Assembly (NCBI GenBank): GCA_000349905.1 | Contig: KB722755.1 | Location: 135,602-199,601, forward strand | Source of the DNA: Volvariella volvacea V23 | Taxonomy: Eukaryota; Basidiomycota; Agaricomycetes; Agaricales; Pluteaceae | DNA length: 64,000 bases | Direction of reading: 5' to 3' | Part shown: positions 55,389-64,000 of the stretch, one piece after another | Layout: every line of letters begins with the position of its first letter | How positions within the stretch are numbered: the first letter of the stretch is position 1 | Position numbers and translations under genes: made by a program | Notes under the pieces: model-generated | Seen by the model: the letters and a program-made list of their open reading frames with translations, nothing else | What the model was told of the DNA's origin: nothing | Databases searched by the model: none

Positions 55389-57882
55389 TTAAATAGCAAA
55401 TTTGCTCTTTGCCCTAATTTTCGAACCAAAGAAAAACAAAGCCTATCAAAGCCTCAGTCATGGCACCGGGAAACGAGTGAACTCGAAGCGATCATTGTCT
55501 ACTTACGAATGGGATAGGGATTAGTATCACTCCGATGCAGGCAAACATTGTATTCGCCCATTTATAGGTGAGGGCGTCGAACATGTTCCCGACGAAGAGT
55601 GGAAACACCGATCCGGTAAGGTTTCCTAAGGAGAGGATGAGCTGATCGGAACGAATAACGAGAGGAAAAAAGGCACGTACTGAAGAGGCTCTGACCAGCC
55701 AGTGCGGAAGATGCATATGTACCGTAGCTGATGTCGCATTTCTCAATCCTCAAATATCAGTGACACATTCAATGGAAGGGCTCACCAATCTGGCAGATAT
55801 GTGAATAGACCAAGATATATCGTGAATGCAGACCAGATGTATAGCTTAAGTCACATGTTCAGTGATTGCTGTAAAAGGAGAAGAGGAAGTAGATGGATTT
55901 ACCGTGTCAGCGATGACCAACACAATCCAGTGAATATTGGGTAATAAAGTCCATGCAAAAAGGAACATAGAAGCCGGAAACATGATTCCGGCGATGCAGG
56001 AGAAATAAAGTCTTGCTTCAGGCCCTCTTGTAGCATGATTTTTCCTGCATGGTTACGGTAATACAGTGAGCGTAAATCCAAGAGGAGGAAGAGATTACTA
56101 CTCACTGGTATAACCTCTCTTGGAAAATATTAGTGAAATACCCGAGCACGCTCCCAACACTGCGCGAAGTATGTGAGTACAAAAAGGGAAATTAATTATA
56201 TAAAGGAGTATAAGCGAACATCATTGTAAGGTAGACGTTCCCGATTTCCCCGGAGTTGAAGTTGTGTAGAGTTCTAAATACCCCTGGTATTGATCTGGAA
56301 AAGCATGACAGGTATGTCTTGCGGTCCGGGCTAGAATAAGATATAAATGGCTTACTGAATCAAGCACCAATAAACGCCCCAATCAAACCCAATCCACAGC
56401 TAAGACAGAATGAGCCACGACACAGTGTAGAGAAAATCATATCACTTACGCTAACACTTGCAACGATTGGTTCCGTCAACAAGAACACTATTGGGCTCAT
56501 TTTAAGCTCTCCTGGGCAAATGCTAAGGAATGAATTCAACGTACCAAGCGGACGGGTGCATGAAACCCAGATCATAGTTTTCAGGCTTGGGTGTTCGATC
56601 TCTGCAGGTGCACGATACCTATCGTCACCCGTTTCCTTGCAGATCTTCTTTGCCCGTTTGGTGAGTATCACTGAGGACCTCGTTTCTCTCAGGAATATGC
56701 AAACTAGGGCCAGATAGATGAAGGACATTCTGAAGAAAAACGTAATTACAGTCAAATGCACAGTCGCCGCAGAGCAAAGTTGAGGGCTCAAACAAGAAAC
56801 TTACATGCATGGTATCCCAGAAACCCACCTCCAACCTAGCCGAGGGTTCATTTCTATCCAGCCGCTCATGACTGCTCCAATGCCGTTTCCAGAGAAGGCG
56901 ATCACAGAATACACTGTCATGGGTAAGCCACGCCTGGGGAATGGACAGGGTAGGGTAAGCAGATAGGAAACAATCCACTAGCTCGAGCGTACTCTTTTCT
57001 CTCCCATATATCCGCTATAGTACCAGCAACGACGGTGGCGCCGGTCGAACCAAAAGCACCTTGCAGCGTTCGAAAGACGATGACGGTTTCGATATTTTGT
57101 GCCCTGAAATCCAGGAGCACGACGCCAATCCGATATGGGCAAGGTGCGTTACGTTAGTATTGAATACAGATCGTTCATATCGCCCAGCCACCAGGAACTC
57201 CGAAAGTGATATTAGGTATGAACGGACTTACACTGCCACGACCAGGTGCGTCAGGGCAAACCCCAATACGGACACGATGTATAGGGGTAGTCGACCAAAT
57301 TCCTCACTGAACGATGAGGTGAATAAGGGGACAACGGCGAAGCCGACGCCGAACAAGCTAAGTCCCAATGTTGCCTGAAAGTCTGTGCAATGAAGCTCCT
57401 CCTTCATTGACGGTATACCCATGGTATATGATGTAGTAGCGCAAGCTGGATCACGCAGCTGTATCAGATAAGCAAACTTCGCAAGATGACACAGGTCCTA
57501 ACCTGCTAAGACGGTGAATAACGATGCTACAATGCTGATGATCCACTTTTTACGGCGAGAAAAATTTATTGGGTTGGATTGATCCCCGTCCTCAAAGGTG
57601 ACCTATAGATCCGTCGGAGGGTGTATCGATTAGGAAAGCCGTAGGTTAGTGACTCGTATCCCCAGGATGCGGAACGGTGATGCCGCCGGTATGGGGCCCA
57701 CTTACCTCTATAACATCTGGCAATGGCGCTTTTTCTGAAGCTGAAGGCGGGTTGGGATCCACAACCGTCGATATCACAGAAACAGTGCACGATGTGCGAA
57801 CACCATCTCGATTTGAGTCAGCAAATGGGCCATCCTTGTGGTCCTTTTCTGGAAGCATCTCTAAATCGGTGAGCTTTGACAT
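55389..57882 (-). CDS. MFS transporter, DHA1-type
   Basis: Twelve-helix major facilitator likely at the plasma membrane, of the drug:proton antiporter-like group. The start at 57882 gives a long cytosolic N-terminus (MSKLTDLEMLPEKDHKDG, then FEDGDQSNPINFSRRKKWI, the usual DHA1 prelude 'DPxNPxNxxxxKKW'). Then ISIVASLFTVLAACATTSYT, GLSLFGVGFAVVPLFTSSFS with SEEFGRLPLYI (motif A) and IVFRTLQGAFGSTGATVVAG (motif B-like R-x-x-Q-G). The middle loop carries RETRSSVILTKRAKKICKET and the second half continues through many small exons. The last exon reads ALFFFGSKIRAKSKFAI. Substrate unknown. It is divergent to the P450 gene across 1.5 kb. Some internal exon limits are uncertain. Confidence 0.9.
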
Positions 57883-59403
57883 CGTGCTATGAAGTCGTCT
57901 CGTTCGTGAGGTCGTCGGTTCGTGAGAGGCGTCGATGAGGGAATCTGGAGAGTGGGGGTTATAACGGCGATGAGAATCGCCATGGGCTTTAGTGCTTCCT
58001 TATGTACTAAAGTTTCGAGTGATAGATTGACGGTCATCAAGACAGTATAAGGGAATGGGAAAAAATGCGTTAGGTGTCCTTATTATCCGCCAAGCTTATG
58101 AGTTTGGGAAAGGGTAACGGGTCTTGAAATCAATGAAATCTTAGCCGGCATGTCAAAAGCCATACAGACCTGCTACTTCTATATGGTAGTCCAATAGAGG
58201 ACCAGTCTCCATATGGAAATACCAGTGAGGAAGGAGGACGGAAATGCCGTCCACTCACATAGACTTTCGTTACAATAATTTCCGCGTTTTCCTGTAGACC
58301 AGTGAACAAGAACGCACAAAAGCAAATTCCACACACGATGCAAGACCCTTTTCCACTAAAATAGTTTATCCGCGCCCGTAGTACCGTATGCATTCCGAAA
58401 GTCCGAAAGGCTGAAGCTTGAAAGCTACAGAAGGACTTCAGAGATCACAACAGTAGTCACATAGGACTAATGGGCGTAATTGAGACGAAGGCTGGTTTAG
58501 GTATGCTTTCCTGAGTTTTGATGGATGGATGGGTGATCTGTTCACCGTGCAGGTGAAGACAGGCCATGACAGATTGTGGCCTGAGTGCCTGATCGCAGCC
58601 AGAAAAACCAGCTACGCAACTTTTCACGTTGCACCCTTCTCCATCCTTGCGCTATTATACAATCCGCGTGCTATCTGGTCCTTGTAATCTTCAAGTTCTT
58701 GAATAGGACAACATGAGGCAAAGTTTGATGGTTACGCTTGGCCCCCATATACGGCCAGCGAAGTACCTTAAGAGAATCTGGCCATACAGGGGTGACAGCA
58801 AGAAAACGTACGAAATGAGAGCTGAACTACTAGTACTGGTGAGCTGGAGCTCTGTCAGAAATTGCGAGGAAAAGTGCGATACAACAACACGAATAAACAA
58901 CGCGGGCTCACGTTGGCCTGGTCTCGGCGACTTGACCAGCTGCCAGAATGCCGACGCCATCGTCCGCGATTCTGGCGAATCCAACACGCGTTGAAGGAAC
59001 ACTCAACGTGCTTAATGGTATCTTACTCTGGATGCATGCGGCTTAAGCTGGCGTTGATCGCGATACCTTCGATCCAACACGGACAGCCAATGACATCGCC
59101 TAGTTTCACTATTTGACACGCACTCACCTTCTAATGCCATTTAATTCAATTTCACCCGTAGCCGTCGGAAACCAGCAAGCGGTGAGGCTTTGAGGACGCA
59201 TTCATGTGCGAGCACTGAGCTGGAGGTAGAGGATCAGCGAAGCAACCCAGATTGTCCCAAATCGCGCGCCTCTCGAACCTATTGTCCTTCTAGTGATAGC
59301 GCTCGGAAGAGGCTCAATACGTTTGCTGCTGCGCTAATGTGAGACACCTGGTTTCAGTACTCACAGGATCGGTTGCGTGCATCCTCATAACCATCACCAT
59401 CTC
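57883..59403. other. 1.5-kb divergent intergenic region, MFS (-) and P450 (+)
   Basis: No supportable gene: frames at 58130-58393 (-), 58691-59002 (-) and 58713-58994 (+) overlap and lack motifs. It holds both upstream regions. Confidence 0.55.
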
Positions 59404-62044
59404 ATGGCGCTGCTCAACTGGAGCGTAGCTCCTATTTTTACTCTCGGATGTATCTTGGGTTGGGTGGCTTGGCAATACTTCTGGTCTCCTTTAGACAAGG
59501 TCCGAGGTCCTCCCTCTCATTCACTCATCAAAGGTGTGTCATTCGTTTGTTATCTCGGCTCCACAAGATATGACCGCGATTTAGGGAATCTCTCTGAATC
59601 TTGGGATCCCAAAGCCTGGAGCTGGCACAGAGAAATCACTCAGAAATGTATGTTGACCTCAATGCTTTATTTGTCCTCTCGTGACCTTGAATCCATTAGA
59701 TGGAGGTGTCGTCAAGTTAATAGGATCCTTTGGAGTACGCCACATTCAGAATTATGCGTTCCTGGCCTCTCCAACATCAGTTCATAGGATAGAGTTCTCT
59801 ATGTTTCCGATCCAAAGGCGCTCCATCACATTTTCATGAAGGTTTCAGCTACCATCCATACCTTCTGGTGTTAATATTAATAATTGCTCAACGTATAGGA
59901 GCAAGATGTCTATTCCAAGAGCCCGCCTTTTTTATGGTGAGCTAGTCACTGTGTGTTCAACTTACGTACGTTCACTTATCGCGGGCAGCGCTTTGAACCT
60001 TTTCTTTGGCCCAAATATCTTGTCTACAATTGGTACGAACAAGTGTTCACCCCATACTTGTATCCCCTTTCGTAACCCATGTCCAGGACAGCAACACCGG
60101 CGTCAAAAGAAGATGCTAGGTCCCGCATTCTCTCCGGCGCACCTGAATGGCCTGGGTAAGTAATGTACCATTCGACTTGCCTCTGGACATGATATATTCA
60201 AACTGAATCCAATCTATATCTAGTTCCCATATTCTATGAGGTTGCAGACAAGGTGAGAAGCGTATTCTGTCGGTGATGTCTTGACTTTTCGGTTAACACC
60301 TGAAGCGTAGCTCCGAAGTGCCATCACTGAGCAGGTAACATTAGATGGAACTAAAGAGGTTGGTTCAGGATGATGATTAGTTTCAAAGGCATGATTTTGA
60401 CGGTAGTTGATAGGTTGATGTCGTACCATGGATGACTAGTACTGCTCTGGAGCTCATAGGACAAAGCGGGTTTGGCTACTCGTTCGAATCATTCAAGATC
60501 AATCAACCCCCACATCCTTATAGCGAGGCCATCAAGCGCTTAATGTAAGTCCTTTACGTTTACAGTGGCCGGAGGCTAAACCCATGTCAGACCGGAGTCA
60601 AGTCCACTCGTACATTGGAGGACATACATCCTGCCAGTAGTATCCAGAATTGGTTCTCCCTGGTTTCGCAGGTGGCTCCTTGGTATCTCACCTTGGGAGA
60701 GGGGACATCGGTTGAGAGATATGATGGATTTGATGTACCGCACTTCCGTCGAAATTGTCCGTCGCGAGAGGGAGAACCTTGGTAAAGGGGAAGATGAGAT
60801 TGCCTCTCGTGTTGGACATGGGAAGGATATCGTCAGGATACTGAGTATGGATTTGATATGCTTCATCTTCTGTCCTTGACGAGCTTTGCATATAGTGCAG
60901 AATAATGAAGAAGCGCCAGAAGAGGACCGTCTCTCCGACGAGGAGATTATAGCGCAGGTAAGTCACAATCCAACAGGCCGTGTTGACGGGCTTCCTTACC
61001 AACATCCCCAGATTTCGTACGCACAAACCTTTTCCTTCATGGCAGATATTTCTCATGCATCTCGCAATAGGGGTCTGACATTTGCAGCTATGGACACCAC
61101 CTCTGGCGCATTGTCCCGCGTTTTGCATTTGCATTCCCTCCACCCAGAAGCCCAGGAACGACTATGGGCAGAACTAACCGGAGCAGCTGCAGAATATGGT
61201 CACGAAATCCCCTTTGATGTGCTCTCTACCCTTCCATATATGGACGCCATTTGTCGGGAGACTCTTCGCTTGTATGTTTTTCTTGACGCGTCACCAACGC
61301 GATTACTGACCCCTCTTGTAGATATCCTCCACTACCAGTAGTTGAAAGGCGGTACGACACTTTCACCATAACGTCAAACGCCGTCTGAACAACCCCCTTA
61401 GATGCGTAAAGGATGCTATCCTCCCGTTATATCAGCCTATAGTTGACGCGAATGGGCATAAAACCTACGAGGTCTTCGTCCCGAATGGTACAATGATACT
61501 CCCATCCATTATTGGCGCCAACTGCGATCCATCCATCTGGGGACCTGATTCATACGAATGGAAACCTGACCGATGGTTGAAGCCGTTGCCAGAGAGCGTC
61601 AAGGAAGCGCGTATACCTGGAATATATTCGAACCTGTATATCTTCACTTAGTTACGAGCAACCTTGGACGCTAACGACCTAATTTTAGAATGACGTTCAT
61701 TAGTGGTGCGAGGTCGTGCTTGTGAGGAATCTCCTCTATTGTTCTTCACCTGGATGGGTGTTGACCTACTAACGCATCGTTTTTAGGGGGTTCAAGTATT
61801 CTCAGCTGGAGATGAGCGAGTCCCTCCTTTCATCCAACTTTCTTAACTGTTGACAATTTTCTGTTTATCAGAGGTGGTTCTAGCTGTTCTAGTCCAGAAC
61901 TTCCGGTTTGCTCCACCAAAGGACAAAGACATCTATTGGGAGATGAACCTGATTGCCAACCCCGTCGTGGTTGGAGATGCATCAAGGAAGCCATCCTTGC
62001 CGTTATTCATCAGCCTACGAAACCCAGTGAAGGACGATATGTGA
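59404..62044 (+). CDS. Cytochrome P450 monooxygenase
   Basis: Heme monooxygenase, ER-anchored by the N-terminal helix (LLNWSVAPIFTLGCILGWVA). About 14 introns of 45-70 bp. Reconstructed landmarks: KYGGVVKLIGSFG, DRVLYVSDPKALHHIFMKEQ, LSTIGQQHRRQRKMLGPAFS (helix C), VDVVPWMTSTALELIGQSGF, SGLTFAAMDTTSGALSRVLH (helix I with the D-T-T site), ETLR then YPPLPVVERR (E-x-x-R and following), WKPDRWL, and the heme loop FISGARSCLGFKYSQLEM with the axial Cys. All parts are in frame, so the gene appears intact, with one intron using a GC donor (61816-61871). Stop at 62044, 98 bp before the convergent POL1 stop. Substrate unknown. About 560 residues. Confidence 0.92.
61816..61871 (+). other. GC-AG intron in the P450 gene
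   Basis: The exon ends GAGATGA and the intron starts GCGAGT, ending TTATCAG. It joins SQLEM to KVVLAVLVQNF in frame, the expected family sequence; no GT site in the region gives that frame. Confidence 0.75.
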
Positions 62045-62142
62045 GATCTATAACTGATAAGAATATTGCTACATTTGCAAGAAATATACGACTACATGTA
62101 AGACTACTAGAGTATCAATTAGTGGTGATCGTGAGCAGATTC

Positions 62143-64000
62143 TTAAATCTTCATGAAAGAGAATATACTGCCCATCTCAACCCATCTTCGACCACATTGA
62201 TTGAGGTGTTTCTCGACATGCTTGGTCATTTCCTTCAAGAAATCAAGATTTTGCTTCACAATATTCGGATCTATTATAACAGGTGATGAGAACGAGATAG
62301 TACAGCGTGAAATTACATACCCATGGCGGTCTCGAGCTTAACTTGGTTAAACAAGGACGAATAAAACTGGAGCTGTGTATACAATTCCCCATCGGTGTAC
62401 TGTCATCAAGCACAGACTTTAGAGCTGCTACAGCTTAGCCCGACATGGTGATTTTTGCGTACCTCGAATCTGACTTGGCCTCGACAGGAAGGACGTAGAC
62501 ACCTCCTTCCATATACACGCATCATCCTCGTACGTGTTCCACACGTGGGGTCGTCACAAACTGTCCAACCCTCGTAGTACTTGCTAATATGTCGACGAAT
62601 CTGTACTTCCAATTGCGCCAGCAAGCTCGGCGTTTCGAGCTTTGAGTTGCAAGCGGGGCACGTAGGACCCGCAGGCAGGAGAACAGTGGACTACACATGT
62701 AACTCAGCGATTGTAAGGGATGACTACATACGAGAGTGATGACTTACTGGCACGTAATCCATTTCACCCCCACATGATCGACAACGAACAAAGAATGGCG
62801 TAGCATCTTTGAACCGCTCCTTGTCCGTCATTCGGGAATCTAGCGACGAGAACAGCCGCTCTTCGCCATCACCAACCACGTTGCGATAACGCGCAGGATC
62901 CAAACCTAAAGCGAACAAATTAGCACATGCACAATGCATGGAAAAGAGTAAACGCACCGAGGCACTCCGCAAGCCTAACCCGATCTGTTCCTTCAATGGG
63001 ATCGCACAATCGCTCAATAGGTGGTAGCACTTGTTGTGAGAGGTAAAACTCATAATCTATGTAGACATGAATTAGCTTGAGTTTTGACCAACCGTGAGAG
63101 GAGCAAACTTACCAATTTTGACATCTGCCCCTCCCCGACGAACTTCATCGGGGTGCTTCGCTCTCTCCGCCTGGGCCGTTTTCGCAGCTTGCTCGCCCTC
63201 AGCAATACAGAAAATGTATGAAATAACATCTCCAGCTTTGGCACTTTGACCCTTTGATTTCATCTTCAGTGCCACCTGGACGTGCGGCTGACTCTTGGCA
63301 TCGGGGTAGTCCTCTGGTTTCTTGCCCAAGCGCTAGAGAAAAACAGCTGTGAGGTCTGGCGGAAGAGAAATAATACTTGTAGGAACAAAAACCGACCTTA
63401 TAAATAATAAATTCTTCTAGAGGTGTTTTTCCTTCTCTGACGTTCTGGTTAAGGGATCGAAGATATTCATGGATATTTTCCACGACCACTTCTGTTGGAT
63501 CGCCAGACAAAATTTGTTCTAGGACATATCTGAACAATTAAAAGCAACGAAGTGCTTAGTATCGACACCCTACACCGACGAGGCCCAAAGGAAAACACGT
63601 ACTGTGATACATTCTTCGACAACGCACAGTACTCTCTGCGTTTCATATCCAATCCCTTCACCTCCGTCCGAGTCTTATTACCTTCTTCCACCTTCAACGC
63701 CGCATACTTCTTCTTTTGCAGCAGAAGCAACCGCTGGAAGACACCGTCCAGGTCGATTTCGAGCTCTTTATACTGTTTATTTACAGCCAATTTAAATTCT
63801 GTGGAGATGGTCAAAGCTTGTTCGAGGTCCGTGACTCCAGAGTTGACGAAGACGGAGTCTGTATCACCGTAGATGACCTAGAGGAAGGAATATCTTCACG
63901 TCAGGCAGAGCAGATAAAGTTTGAATTAGCGTTGCATACCTCGAGCTGAAGCTTCTCAGCAAGCTCACGCGTACGTGTTAGAGTCTCACGGCCTTTGAAC
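62143..64000 (-). CDS. POL1: DNA polymerase alpha catalytic subunit, C-terminal part (N-terminus beyond window)
   Basis: Replicative polymerase that extends primers in the Pol alpha-primase complex. From the right edge: [20 protein letters not shown], then the catalytic motif C YGDTDSV (near 63850), [68 protein letters not shown], and [11 protein letters not shown]. The C-terminal zinc-binding modules are CRSCGG with CPAC, and [11 protein letters not shown] with CLRPSCRG. An additional exon gives [20 protein letters not shown] and the last exon ends GSIFSFMKI with the stop at 62143-62145. Order and spacing follow human POLA1. About 470 residues visible. Family identity is certain. Confidence 0.97.

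Noticed and set aside
55389..62044. Secondary-metabolite gene cluster
   Set aside because: A transporter and a P450 are present, but no backbone synthase or tailoring set occurs; neighbours are housekeeping genes.

Overview
The window looks like a euchromatic stretch from a basidiomycete fungus, most likely an Agaricomycete (mushroom-forming). The reasons are: compact multi-exon genes with many 50-65 bp introns; gene families expanded in such fungi (F-box-like proteins, a YCSPEH-type MYND finger protein, a sedolisin, an MFS/P450 pair); a spliceosomal U6 RNA; and an Rkm5-type methyltransferase. There is no bacterial-type operon, CRISPR array, rRNA, tRNA or intact transposon. Species cannot be fixed from the sequence alone. 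A 100-N scaffold gap lies at 27790-27889.

Layout. 1-3634 (-): most of a Doa10/SSM4 ER ubiquitin ligase, truncated by the left edge. 4769-7278 (+): secreted sedolisin protease. 7279-11383: gene desert. 11384-17748: dense housekeeping block with an Apc13-like APC/C subunit, exosome Rrp4, a MYND protein, exon-junction protein Y14 and an HP1 chromodomain protein. 17749-23337: second desert. 23338-27405: divergent pair, an unrecognised serine-rich protein and a large membrane-anchored protein with a proline-punctuated repeat region. 27406-32108: third desert, with the gap. 32109-43791: a DUF2015-like protein divergent to a Cue2/N4BP2-like Smr protein, then Tpt1 tRNA 2'-phosphotransferase, a long Rtc4-domain protein, an F-box-like protein and a disordered protein. 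44263-46000: U6 snRNA and a centromeric histone H3 variant (CENP-A). 46876-54930: mitochondrial rhomboid protease divergent to an Rkm5-like methyltransferase, bifunctional purine enzyme ADE16/ATIC and a second F-box-like protein. 55389-62044: MFS transporter divergent to a cytochrome P450. 62143-64000 (-): C-terminal part of DNA polymerase alpha, truncated by the right edge.

The genes do not form one pathway. Recurrent themes are chromosome biology (CENP-A, HP1, Rtc4-like, Apc13, Pol alpha), RNA processing and surveillance (U6, Y14, Rrp4, Tpt1, Cue2-like Smr protein) and protein turnover (Doa10, rhomboid, F-box proteins, sedolisin). The most notable items are the CENP-A gene reassembled from five exons with a long divergent N-tail that keeps an H3-like ARKS start, two introns that need GC-AG splicing, and the repeat-bearing membrane protein. 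All splice models were made by eye from frame and conservation; none has transcript support here.
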